A stretch of DNA of 53,200 nt, from assembly GCA_003427395.1 (NCBI GenBank), contig BFEA01000023.1, forward strand, positions 4,912,170 through 4,965,369, in the 5' to 3' direction. Each line of letters begins with the position of its first letter. Within the stretch, counting starts at the first letter, position 1. This stretch comes from Chara braunii (taxonomy: Eukaryota; Streptophyta; Charophyceae; Charales; Characeae). The translations under genes were made by a program, and so were the position numbers. Of the stretch, positions 32,408-41,345 are shown one piece after another. A model generated the notes under the pieces. It had not been told where the DNA came from. It was given only the letters and a program-made list of their open reading frames with translations, and made no database searches.

Positions 32408-32560
32408 TCCAGCGGCTTAGCGCAGTTAGTTAGGCACCCAAGTGTCATTCAGGAGGTTGTGGGTTCGTGCACTTAGTGCTGACGAACTGTGTGATGTTCC
32501 GCTTGATAACCCCCCTAATCGGTCAGTGGTTAATGGGGAGTGGTGGTTGGACTGATCTGG
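32408..32560 (+). mobile_element. S1 SINE, 5' fragment
   Basis: The plus strand shows GCGGCTTAGCGCAGTTAGTT, AGGCACCCAAGTGTCATTCA and GGAGGTTGTGGGTTCG (A- and B-box regions). Then CTGTGTGATGTTCCGCTTGAT and CCCCTAATCGGTCAGTGG follow, corresponding to the S1 body. The 3' half is missing or too diverged. Confidence 0.65.
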
Positions 32561-33588
32561 TCGAAAACTGCCACTGGTTAAGTAAGTTTAATTGAAATTT
32601 GCTCTGGCGAAGACCTCTAGAACAACCTGGAGTTTTTTTTTGGGAGGGGGGGAGGGGGGCTAGCCCTAGGTGATTTCAGGTTGGCCTATATAATGTGGCT
32701 AGTGTTGATTTTCAATGGGTTGGCGGGATGCACAGACTAGTGGGTATGGTGCTGCCATGCATGGGTGGATAAGCTTTTTTTTTTTTTTTTTTTTTTTTCC
32801 CCCAGCACGAACCTGGCTGATCGTATGACCAGATTCATGCTTACGTGGCTAAGATGCTGCCATACATGACCAGATTCATGGTTAAGGTGCTGCCATACCT
32901 GGGTGGATAGATAAATAGATGGGTGGATTCAAGGCAAAACGAAGGATAAGGAGCTTAAGCTTATCCACAAATGGATTAAGACGAGTGGATAAGGGGGCTG
33001 CCATACATGGGGTGAATGGATGGATGGATAAGATGTTGCCATGGATATCAGTGGTGAAGGGAATTTTTTTTCAGCACGAACCTGGCTGATTTTATCACCG
33101 GATTCGTTCTTACGTTGCATCGATAAGGTGCAGCCATACATGGGTGGGTAAAGGAGAAACGAAGGATATGTAACCCACCTTATCCACTACCTTATCCACT
33201 GTCTTATCCACATATGGATATCATATCGGATGAGAGGTGGGCAGTACTTTTTGTTTTCTTGGCTACTTCATGAGTCTTCTTCTTCTTCTTGTGTTTCTTC
33301 TCTTCTTTTAAAGATTTGATGATGGTTAAAAAAGCCCAGCAGCACACATCATTATGTAATGGATTTAAAAATTGTACCAGGTTCATTGGATGTCTCTTGT
33401 GGACTCGCTAGAGATGAATGTGTGCGTGTTTGTTGTTGCAATTCAGTCGTTTCTCTTACTGACGGATAGCTCGAGCAAAAGATCGTACTTGGCATGTAGG
33501 ACGTTTTTTGAGTGATTGCTTGATGTGATTGCTGTCAGATGCATTCAGGATGTTTTGGAATTGTGGTCAGATACATCCAGGGAATTCT
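32561..33588. repeat. Degenerate local repeats (TGCCATACATGGGTGGATA type)
   Basis: From about 32740 to 33200 the phrases CTGCCATACATGGGTGGATAA, CAGCACGAACCTGGCTGAT and ACCAGATTCATGCTTACG recur in imperfect form. Poly-T tracts at 32776-32798 and 33066-33072 each precede CAGCACGAACCTGGCTGAT, pointing to a roughly 290-bp imperfect duplication. No gene was found. Confidence 0.5.
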
Positions 33589-33698
33589 TACCGTCTTTCC
33601 CTTAGTACAATGTATGCTCATAAAGGCTGAACCGGACCACAAAGATAGGTTGTATACATTCATTATCAGGGTGTGTTGTATTCGGGTGGAAGATGGTA
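33589..33698. mobile_element. MITE-B copy 1
   Basis: TA-CCGTCTTTCCCTTAGTACAA against TTGTATTCGGGTGGAAGATGG-TA: terminal inverted repeats with TA at both edges. About 110 bp, non-coding. The TA flanks suggest a Tc1/mariner-type (Stowaway-like) target. Confidence 0.65.
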
Positions 33699-33803
33699 GT
33701 GTGTGAGTACTCTCTGTGATCCTTCGTTTTTACCATAAGCGGAAGATAATAATGAATGCCTTTGTGTTTTTTTTTCCAACTTTTTAATTTTTTTTTGAGG
33801 TCA

Positions 33804-33921
33804 TTAGCATAATAAAGCTCCTTCGCAATAGAGTCAAGAATCAGTCATCTTGAATCTTCTTATGCAGAAGACTCTTCAATATTTGGTGGTCGATTGTATC
33901 GAAGCATTTGGACCTATCTTC
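33804..33921 (-). pseudogene. Reverse-transcriptase fragment, group II intron-like
   Basis: The minus-strand frame reads SKCFDTIDHQILKSLLHKKI, then QDD-stop-FLTLLRRSFI. The CFDTIDH core with a following LLHKKIQDD resembles the palm motif A region of group II intron RT/maturases (DIKGCFDxIDHxxL..I-D), not the DLEKAYDKV form of the LINEs here. Stops on both sides and a length of about 39 codons mark it as a remnant, possibly organelle-derived. I am only moderately sure of the family. Confidence 0.45.
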
Positions 33922-34059
33922 GGCCTACTATGTACCGGACAGCTGCGCTGTCATCGAAAATCTTGGCGTATCTGGCAAGTGTGCTGTGAATAGCCAGCCA
34001 GGCTTGCCAGGGTTGTCTCTTCTTTTTTCCTCTTTTGTTCTTTGAAAAAGGGTAGCCCC

Positions 34060-34167
34060 TACCGTCTTCCCCCGAACATAACGCACCCCTAAAAATGAAT
34101 GTCTACAAGCTATATTTCCGGCCAGATACAGCCAAAATAAGGGTGTTGTGTTCGGGGGAAGACGGTA
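34060..34167. mobile_element. MITE-B copy 2 (best preserved)
   Basis: TA-CCGTCTTCCCCCGAACA at the left and TGTTCGGGGGAAGACGG-TA at the right are matching 18-base terminal inverted repeats, extendable inward through TAACGCACCC / GGGTGTTG. Length is 108 bp including the TA flanks. Non-coding interior. Confidence 0.8.
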
Positions 34168-34262
34168 GTCTCATAATACATGTGCGGAATTTATCGATCT
34201 GATTCTGTCACTCTTTGAGGCTTTGAACTCATGATCTGTTCCCAGCAGTATAGTTCAGCCAC
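34168..34262 (-). mobile_element. S2 SINE-like copy 1
   Basis: The minus strand carries GGCGTGGCTGAACTATACTG and ATGAGTTCAAAGCCTC (B-box-like), then AGAATCAGATCGATAAATTC. This is a shorter, different family from S1, sharing the TCAGATCGATA segment with the copies at 34275-34410 and 34430-34552. Confidence 0.5.
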
Positions 34263-34274
34263 GCCCTCCATTGT

Positions 34275-34410
34275 TCTCGTTTTTTTTTTTTTCTTGAAGG
34301 GGGTAGCCCCTAGCCTTCAAAATGTACTGACTCTATCGATCTGATTCTGTCAGGCTTCGAACTCATGATCTGTTCATCGGCAGTTATGTGTGCGAATCGT
34401 GCACACCCAC
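34275..34410 (-). mobile_element. S2 SINE-like copy 2
   Basis: On the minus strand: ATCATGAGTTCGAAGCCTGA, CAGAATCAGATCGATAGAGT, CAGTACATTTTGAAGGCTAG and GGGCTACCCCC, followed by an A tract (poly-T at 34279-34292). GAGTTCGAAGCC fits a tRNA B box. Confidence 0.6.
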
Positions 34411-34417
34411 ACCCACC

Positions 34418-34457
<40 letters not shown>

Positions 34458-34552
34458 GGGGTAGCTCCTAGTCTTCTATATGTACCATATCTATTGATCT
34501 GATTGTCAGGCTTCGAACTCATGATGTGAATCGTTCAGCCAAGTGGCCTGGG
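34418..34552 (-). mobile_element. S2 SINE-like copy 3 (with head)
   Basis: The minus strand starts at CCAGGCCACTTGGCTGAACG (A-box-like). It proceeds through ATGAGTTCGAAGCCTGACAA, ATCAGATCAATAGATATGGT and AGGAGCTACCCCC, ending in a long A tract (poly-T at about 34427-34454). Confidence 0.65.
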
Positions 34553-34559
34553 TATGAAT

Positions 34560-34655
34560 GCTATGAAAAAGATCACGAGTTCGAAGCCTGCCACAATCAG
34601 ATTGATAGATTCGGTACATATAGAAGGCTAGTGGTGGCTAACCTCTCTCACGAAA
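34560..34655 (+). mobile_element. S2 SINE-like copy 4 (opposite strand)
   Basis: The plus strand reads GATCACGAGTTCGAAGCCTG, CCACAATCAGATTGATAGAT and CGGTACATATAGAAGGCTAG. This is S2 without the A tail and head to head with copy 3, so 34430-34655 can fold back on itself. Confidence 0.55.
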
Positions 34656-34761
34656 GTAGATCCAAGTTGAAAGGAAATGCAGTACGGTACATGTGGTGAT
34701 TGGAATAATTTAAGTCAGTTTAAGTACTCTGGGTGGAGTGTAAACAATTTGCAATTTTGAG

Positions 34762-35100
34762 CTGGGCTAGCGGTCGGGCAGCCTGGGTCACCTTGTTTGC
34801 CCAGACGCCCCGGCCGTGCAAGGGCCAACGAAAGTCCCAGCAAAAAGAGGGGAAAAAAATCACAATGTTATGCAGAAAAACAACCTGAAGAGCCTTGTTT
34901 GCCCAAACGGCCCGGCCGTGCAAGGGCCAATGGAAGTCCCAGCAAAAAGAGGGGAAAATACAATGTTATGCAGAAAAACAACCTGAAGAGCTTTTGCCTC
35001 AGGGCAACATCGAAATTCTGTGCTAAATTCAAAATAAAAAATAAAGTTAAGAACCGCATATACGGCCTGGCCGGGTAAGTGGTCCTGTTGAACAGCGTAC
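34762..35100 (+). mobile_element. X3 hAT-like element, copy 1 (with internal duplication)
   Basis: CTGGGCTAGCGGTCGGGCAG at the left aligns with CTAGGCTACCAGCCGGGCCG of the X3 element at 50674-50954 (reverse). GTGCAAGGGCC, AGTCCCAGCAAAAAG, ATGTTATGCAGAAAAACAAC and ACATCGAAATTCTG are also shared. A 102-bp tandem duplication (34791-34892, 34893-34992) repeats the CCGGCCGTGCAAGGGCC to ATGTTATGC block. The right end is diverged and no clear target duplication was found. Confidence 0.65.
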
Positions 35101-35436
35101 GAGCTTAACATTTTCACTCAACAATTGCGAAAGATGTTCATGAACCAATGAGCCGCCCAAATCAATAAGATGGCTCAGGAGAAAGTAAGTTGTATGCTGC
35201 ATTGCAGGTGATTCCAGGACGTGTTTGAGAAAGTACGGCCTCGTTGGGTCGGTGACAGTTTCCTTGGCTATGCGTTTTTCCCCCCAGTGCTCTGAATGAG
35301 CATTTCAAAGCCTAGCGTAGGTGCTTGCTGGTGATAGAAGGACAATAGATTCCAAGCAGCTGACTTATAGCCTTGAACTGATTTTGTGGAGTTGGAATTC
35401 GGACAATGGTGAACAATAGCTTCTGATACTTTGTTT

Positions 35437-36003
35437 TTTTTTTTATAACTGTGCTATATTCTTCTCTCAATTTCGCCGTTCACTATCTACCTACCACTAC
35501 TCATAAGCCTATTTGTTTTTTTTTTATAACTGTGCTATATTCTTCTCTCAATTTCGCCGTTCACTATCTACCTACCACTACTCATAAGCCTATACAGGGG
35601 ACCCCTGCAAGCGTAGCTATCTCTCACAATCAAGGGGATGCATGTTGCCCCCCGCGGCCCAAATCGCCGGTGGTCAGGGCGTAGGGTAGGGCCGCTGGTG
35701 GGGGGTGTTGGCTAACGCAAAGACGAAGTATTTTGCCACTAGCTGCGCCCCCATCTACTTTCCCCACTCCCCATCGAGTAGCAGCAGTGGCTATGGCCAA
35801 CACTCTCCCACACACCACACATAACGCACTCATGCTCACACTCACACCCGTGTTGGTCATAGACCCTGCTAATACCGATCAGGGGTGTCAAGCAGAGTAT
35901 CACAGTTGGTTGGCCTTAAATGCACCTCAGGCGGTCATGGGGCTTGAACCGACGACATCTTGAATGCCACTTGTGTGCCTAACCAACTGAGCCAGGCCGT
36001 TGG
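35437..36003 (-). mobile_element. S1 SINE, best copy, with duplicated 3' tail
   Basis: The minus strand starts at about 36000 with ACGGCCTGGCTCAGTTGGTT (A box), then CGTCGGTTCAAGCCCC (B box), and a body with CTAATACCGATCAGG and CACACCCGTGTTGGTC on the plus strand. The tail GAATATAGCACAGTTATAAA with its A tract occurs twice in tandem (35437-35511 and 35512-35590), about 76 bp each and nearly identical. Confidence 0.85.
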
Positions 36004-36060
36004 ATTAACTTCTATTACTGTTTTCTCCTTGTGTGAAAGCAGAATCTAATCCAGTAGCCC

Positions 36061-36190
36061 TACTGTCTTCACCCGAATAGAATGCCCGGTCGTTATAGCT
36101 GTATCCGGGGTTATTAAAGCTGTATCTGGACTGAAAAGTGCTGCAAATTCGACGACAATGACTGGGCGTTCTATTCAGCTGAAGATGGTA
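36061..36190. mobile_element. MITE-B copy 3
   Basis: TA-CTGTCTTCACCCGAATAGAA at the left and TTCTATTCAGCTGAAGATGG-TA at the right are matching inverted termini with TA flanks. Additional inner pairing is ATGCCCGGTCGTT / GACTGGGCGT. 130 bp, non-coding. Confidence 0.65.
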
Positions 36191-36429
36191 GCTGCAACAT
36201 TTGGCATACTGCGTCTCTAGCATGTGAGCTCAGCAGGTTCGGTGTCGACTCCTTAAAGGGCCCTTCCCTCGAAAAGTCGGAGACGACGTTCCTATAAAGA
36301 ATTGGTCTGCAAAACTCTTCAGCCAGAGCTTTGGCAATGCAATCTGGAGGGAAATCTGTGCCCTGGTTCCGGTGTTGAGGTTTGGACCGGTGTAACCTTC
36401 CAGTCACTGCTGCTGTTCATCTCCAGTGG
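36191..36429. other. Unassigned spacer
   Basis: No gene or repeat recognised. Confidence 0.4.
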
Positions 36430-36890
36430 GTTGGGGAACCGGTGGTAACCATCCGGTTACCACTCGGTACTCATCATGTCCGGTCGACCAGTGTAACCCT
36501 GCGGTTACGACTGGTATTCTTCATGCCCTGTCAGTGAATGTAACCGTCTGGTTACCGCTGGTATTCTTCATCCGGTCTCATCTCCGGTGGTTTGATGATG
36601 TCTGGTCGACCAGTGTAAGTGTCCGCTTACCACGGGTATTCTTCATGTCCGGTCAACCAGTGTAACCGTGCGGTTACCAGTGGTATTCTTCATGCCCGGT
36701 TAACTAGGGTAACTGTCTGGTTACCACTGGTATTCTTCATGTCCGGTCAACTCAACCAGTGTAACCATGCGGTTACCAGTGGTATTTTTCATGCCCGGTT
36801 AACTAGGGTAACCGTCTGGTTACCACTGGTATTCTTCATGTCTGGTCAACAAGTGTTACCATCATCTGTATTATTCATGTCCGGGTGGTG
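36430..36890 (+). repeat. Palindrome-bearing minisatellite, about nine units
   Basis: Units of roughly 45-60 bp recur: ATTCTTCATGTCCGGTCAAC, CAGTGTAACCGTGCGGTTAC, CAGTGGT. Nearly every unit contains GTAACCGNNCGGTTAC, a perfect or near-perfect palindrome. A two-unit higher-order pattern (GTCCGGTCAACCAGTG alternating with GCCCGGTTAACTAGGG) is clear at 36640-36840. Confidence 0.85.
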
Positions 36891-37439
36891 AGCGAAAACT
36901 AATCCTGCCCTGATTGAGTTTCGACTCCTTTCCCCTACGGCACGGCCGCTTGTCTTTTTTCAGCAGTGGAAACACGGGTCGAACTCCCAAGATACGGATT
37001 TGAACACCTGACCACCATGCTGCATCCAGGGAAAGCATGTCCATTTTCAAGGGGAGTGAGGTTATAGTAAGCTTGACAGTCGAATACGACTATTTGATCT
37101 TCGCCTTTTCTTTTTTTTATTCTTCTTCTTTTGAAGGTGACGCAGTGCACAAGCCTCAGATACTTCAAATCAGATACATCTGATACAAAGTTACAAACAC
37201 AAACCATGCCTCCTCCCAAAACACAACCCAAGCCTCTTCCCATTAAACCACCACTACCCCCACTGGCCTGAATTCACTTTCATGGCCTTACGGACCGGGT
37301 TCTTAGGGGGGGCGGCGACCGGCAGGCGCAGGTGGGCCTGGCCCAAAGGATTTTCAAGCCCCAACTTTGACGGTTTTTCGCGCTCGTAAAAATTAAAGAA
37401 AAAAGTCTGGAAAATTGTGATCTTGTAGATTAGATTGTG
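36891..37439. other. Unassigned sequence
   Basis: No gene recognised. Open frames of up to 102 codons on the minus strand have no motif. Confidence 0.35.
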
Positions 37440-37669
37440 ATCTTTCCAAGAAAAATATTGAAAAAAAGGAAAAAACAAAGCTTAGACCACGAAGTAAAAG
37501 CTGCGAGTTGTGTGGCACTTTTCAATTTTGTCACCGCGTGTGGGCGAACGGGAAAAGCACCCAGACTTTTGTGATTTTTTGCGTGCAAAAGGATGATAGA
37601 ACAATGCTGCAAATTGCAAGGCCTGTGGATTTGGTCGTTGTCTTACCATGAAAATTATTTAAAAAAAAG
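37440..37669. repeat. Tandem repeat U, unit 1
   Basis: A unit of about 205 bp: TTAGACCACGAAGTAAAAGC, GGGCGAACGGGAAAAGCACC, TTTTTTGCGTGCAAAAGGATG, CTGCAAATTGCAAGG, TCTTACCATGAAAATTATTT. A second unit continues at 38218-38430 and, after LINE 2, at 41266-41345. X1 copy 1 separates the units. Confidence 0.75.
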
Positions 37670-38073
37670 TGAAGTAGTAAATCCGGATATCTGGCATACC
37701 AATTTTATCCGGAAATTCCAATCCGGATGAAATTTCCGGATTAAACCCGGATATGGAAAATTCGGCCCTGCGCAAAAAAGAAAAAAATCACCAAAAAAAA
37801 AAAAAAAAACTGAAAAAAAAAAATGTTGTTCATATCAATGATATGAACAAGTTTTGGCTTGAGGCCATCTTTGATTACTCAACAGATTTGAAGATAGAAA
37901 ATAAAACAGAACAAGAAAATAATATTTAGATAAAAAATTATAGAATGAATTAAGCATCCCCCCCCTAAACCCCTTTATTCCCTATCTTATCCCCCCTTTG
38001 AACCCTTCCAGGTCCTATCAAGCTTTTCATGTAATAGGAACGTAGTTCTATTGTATTTTGCATGCGCAATAGC

Positions 38074-38121
<48 letters not shown>

Positions 38122-38209
38122 CATCTGGATTTCCGGATGATCCTACCCCCCCATCATCCGGCCAGATAAGCCGACCAGATTATCCGGCCAGATAACCCAT
38201 GCTACCTAG
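37670..38209 (+). mobile_element. X1 hAT-like element, copy 1
   Basis: 540 bp flanked by an exact 8-bp duplication AAAAAAAG (37662-37669 and 38210-38217). The ends are TGAAGTAGTAAATCCGG and CTAGGTAGCATGGGTTATC (reverse complement). Subterminal repeats are ATCTGGCCGGAT / ATCCGGATAATC variants. It has a long T tract at 38079-38118 and no coding capacity. The empty-site paralogue at 41283-41345 supports the insertion. Confidence 0.85.
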
Positions 38210-38217
38210 AAAAAAAG

Positions 38218-38430
38218 TCACAAAATATTTTAGACCGTGAAAGAAATGCCGTGCCAATTCGTCTCATTTTTCATTTTTGCTGCTTTACACGTGTCCGCGA
38301 ACGGGCGAAGTACCCCGACTTCTGCGATTTTTGACGTCTAATGCAATGCTCTAGGAAGTTCAGAAATTGCGATTTTTTGCGTGCAGAAGGATGATAGAAC
38401 AACACTGCAAATTGCAGGGTCTGTGGACTT
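38218..38430. repeat. Tandem repeat U, unit 2 (left part)
   Basis: Matches 37470-37640: TTTTAGACCGTGAAAGAAATG, GCGAACGGGCGAAGTACCCC, GATTTTTTGCGTGCAGAAGGATG, CTGCAAATTGCAGGGTCTGTGGA. Interrupted by LINE 2 at 38430 and resumed at 41266. Confidence 0.8.
38416..38430. repeat. Target-site duplication, left copy (LINE 2)
   Basis: AGGGTCTGTGGACTT here against AGGGTCTGTGGATTT at 41266-41280: a 15-bp direct repeat with one mismatch, flanking the poly-T (tail) end and the truncated 5' end of LINE 2. Confidence 0.85.
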
Positions 38431-38730
38431 TTTTTTTTTTTTTTAAGAAACCATTTCATTTCATTGCAAATTCTGATAGAACGCGGCCAGGGACCTCACA
38501 ATTCAACCCGGAGTGTGTCTGGCAGCGTCAGCCAGTTTAGCTTAAAAAGTTTATCGTCAAAAATAATTCCTACCTTAAGTTTATCATTTGCTAACCAATA
38601 ACTCCTTCTGTCAATTCTTTTTTTGTTAACCCCTAAACCCTTGAGCCTATCATTCTATTTGGTCTTCATGTAACTATCCTATTCTTCTATTTGGTCTTCA
38701 CAGGCCTGTAAACGGCCTGAACTCGTCCCA
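38431..38730 (-). other. LINE 2 3'UTR and tail
   Basis: The reverse complement has ACTCCGGGTTGAATTGTGAGG, TCCCTGGCC and CAATGAAATGAAATGG before the A tail, matching the end of LINE 1. The upstream arm of the LINE 1 stem-loop is absent here. Confidence 0.75.
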
Positions 38731-38879
38731 GTGCGGCCGAGGGGAACGCTTGTTTCCTGGACCATCCGTGGCACTCTCCCACCCATCCCGACACGTTTGC
38801 AGTCCACTGCGACTGCCGATTGGAACCGAGTGCACCCTGGTTCTGAACCTATAACTCTCCCTCAGCTAGAAAACCTCCC

Positions 38880-41265
38880 AACAAACCTGAAAAAGAATTA
38901 CGACTCTACGTCTGCAGCTTCCGCCTGTATAATTGCCTTCAGTTCGCTACTTCCCGACAGCCAAGGTGCGAACACCAATGTCCCTTGTGAAAAACTTGCG
39001 ATGCCTGAGCCATTTGCCCAGGTTTTCCGAAACCAGGCCAGACCCTTTATTCTTCTGACTTTTTCTACTTCTTGTCGCAACGCCGATGCCAGTCTGCTCT
39101 AATTTCATTTGCCAGGTGGAGCTTGAAGAGTTCCAAGGCCTGCTTGTCTGCCATTGCTTCTCTGTTAAATCTTCTTGAGTTTCGATCCTTCCAAAGCACC
39201 CAGAGCATGGTTGCTCTCGAAACGTGTGCGACATACCCCCACCCACCCTTGGTTGTTTCATCTTCTGGTACCACTCTTGTTAGAACCCACCTCTCATCCA
39301 CAAATTTGTTTCTTCCAGTGATCTCCTTCTAGCTGAAAAACCACCACTTTCATCTCCTCTGTGATATTGGGCAGTCCCACCACAAGTGTTTCACATCGTA
39401 TAGCCACCCGCATCTCCCGCACTTTGATTCGACATCTACCATCCCTCTGATGCGAAACCACATTGCAGTGCGCACCACAAGGTGCGATTGCAGCCACATC
39501 AAGGAAGCCAGCTTTTGGGATGGGATCTCCTTGAGTTGTTTCCAAAGGGCACGAAGTTCTGCTTTATTCGGCGGGTCTAGATTTGGAATGTTTTTTTTCC
39601 ACCTGACTATCAGTTTCTCCTCCAGATTTTTCCTCCTTGCAGGTTGTATGCAGGCGGTGCTAGCTATGCATTCTAAACCTATAACGACCTCCCCTTCCTT
39701 ATCCCAAGCCCAGGCTTCTGGATCGATCCTCAGGGCACTGGGATCTCCTACCTCCGCCTAAGACTACTGGTGGATGTTGAGCACCTTTACTTGTTGAACG
39801 CATAGGACGCCCTTCTCTTACTCTGCATTCTATCAGACTGCTCAGCCCATACTTCTCTATAGTGCCAAAGCTTTTACCAGACTAACCGTTTCAGGTGAAT
39901 CCCTTTCATAGACCTCTAGCACACACACACCTTCCACCGAGTCGTGCCAGTTCTTTAGTCCGTAATACCGCTCGTTCGTGAGATCTTCCGATCTCAGCCA
40001 TGTTCCAGAAGGGTTTACACCCTCTGGACCCTAAAGAGTTTTCCATTCAGCTCAACGCTTCCCCGAACTGCTGTGCTCGCTCCTCCTGTGCGGGCAGCTG
40101 TCCCAGTTTCTCTTTCAATACAGCGGAGTTGCGCCATTGGTTCGTCTCTTCACTCCACATGTCCCTAGCTGTTGTCACTCCCCTTTGGATCCACTTATAT
40201 CCAAAAGTGCTTGTACCTCTTCTAGCTGTGATGGGGCTCCCTGTGCTGTCGGTGATTCGGTGGTTATCGAAGATATGCTGCTCGAGTACTCGATGTTTGG
40301 ATGTTGGTGCAGCACGGGCTGTTGGTTTCACTGTTTACCATGCCTGCAAGATCTCTTCCCAAACTATCCGTTCTCCTATAAACACGTCCGACATTATCTC
40401 TATCCAGATATTTTTTTTCCGAGTCAACCCCCATTCGTTCTTCAGGATAGTTTCTGCTAATAAGCACCAATCGGAATCTTTATTTGCTTCGGCAGCCTTC
40501 AAAACCCAGTCATACAGGAGAAGGTAGTTGTTCTGAAAAATTGACCTCCCTTTAACGAAAGCTCCCTGTTCCTTATCTACTAACAGCGGGAGGGCTGCTC
40601 CCAGTCTGGTGGCCAAGGATTTAGCGAGGATCTTATAACTAACGTTTAGTAGAGCGATTGGATGCCAGTTTTTAACCAGCATCTTGTCTCCTTTTTTAAA
40701 CATGAGGGTTATAATACCTCTTGTCATTGTAGAACCGAGCTTGTCCCCCACCAGAATCTCATTGTACATGTTAAGCAGGTCTGTCTCCAGAGTGCCCCAA
40801 CAGGCTTCATAATATTCAATCGGACGGCCGTCATCTCCCGTGGCTTTTCCCCTGGCCATTCCTTTGACTGTTTGTCTCGACTCCTCTTCCGTTAGCGGTC
40901 GGTCTAACTGTTGTCTCATATGGTCCGATAGCTTTGCCTGCAGATTGTCCCACAGATTCGTGAAGGTTGACATATTTGTATTGATCATCTCTCCCTGGCG
41001 CCTTGTTGTGAGGATGTCTTAAAAGTAGGCCATAGCATATTCACTCATGTCATCTAGCGATGTAGCTATGGGCAGCAACCGGTGAACCAACTCTGACATC
41101 ACCACTAATTTCCTCTGAGGGAGGAGTTTCTTGAAAGACCTTTTAGTGATTCTATCCGAGGTGACTATCCCTTTTGCTGAGAGGATCTGCCTCCATCTCT
41201 TCTCCCTTTTGATTTGTAATTCCTCCCACTCTTTTAATCTGTTCACTTGCTCCTCAGCCCATGAA
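38880..41265 (-). pseudogene. LINE 2 ORF2 remnant lacking the RT palm
   Basis: From 41265 downward: the RT-proximal linker, DILTTRR, LDRPLTEEESRQTVKGMARG, FKKGDK, NWHPIALLNVSYKILAK and FVKGRSIFQN. Near 40460 the sequence jumps from a segment just before motif A (AEANKDSDW) to CLLAETILKNEWGL, which matches LINE 1 about 0.9 kb further on (DWVLLAE..). Motif A, RQGCP and (Y/L)ADD are therefore missing. The C-terminal part is partly open: RIDPEAWAWDKE and the zinc segment CGRCGWLYDVKHLWWDC (CX2CX7HX4C, all four ligands kept) near 39370-39430, then GGWGYVAHVSRAT and TWANGSGIA. Stops and frameshifts occur elsewhere. Confidence 0.85.
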
Positions 41266-41345
41266 AGGGTCTGTGGATTTGGCCGTCGTCTTACCATGAA
41301 AAGTATTTTTAAAAAGTGAAAAAAATATTTTAGACTGTGAAATAA
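41266..41345. repeat. Tandem repeat U, continuation (with LINE 2 right TSD and X1 empty site)
   Basis: AGGGTCTGTGGATTTGGCCG, TCTTACCATGAAAAGTATTT, TTAAAAAGTG and ATTTTAGACTGTGAAATAAG align with 37617-37669 joined to 38218-38245. This stretch therefore shows the U sequence without X1. Confidence 0.8.

Larger units (their letters stand above)
38431..41265 (-). mobile_element. 5'-truncated L1-like LINE (LINE 2)
   Basis: 2835 bp of the same LINE family as LINE 1, minus strand. It begins inside the endonuclease-RT linker (LKEWEELQ..KRSFKKLLPQR) and ends with the family 3'UTR and a tail of at least 14 A. A 15-bp TSD brackets it, and the host U repeat continues on both sides. The 5' truncation is typical of aborted reverse transcription. 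Confidence 0.9.

Noticed and set aside
36430-36890. CRISPR-like array
   Set aside because: The whole unit repeats tandemly with no unique spacers, and the genome is eukaryotic; it is a minisatellite.
37174-37660. Possible genes on the minus strand upstream of repeat U
   Set aside because: The open frames (60-102 codons) overlap a tandem repeat and lack motifs.
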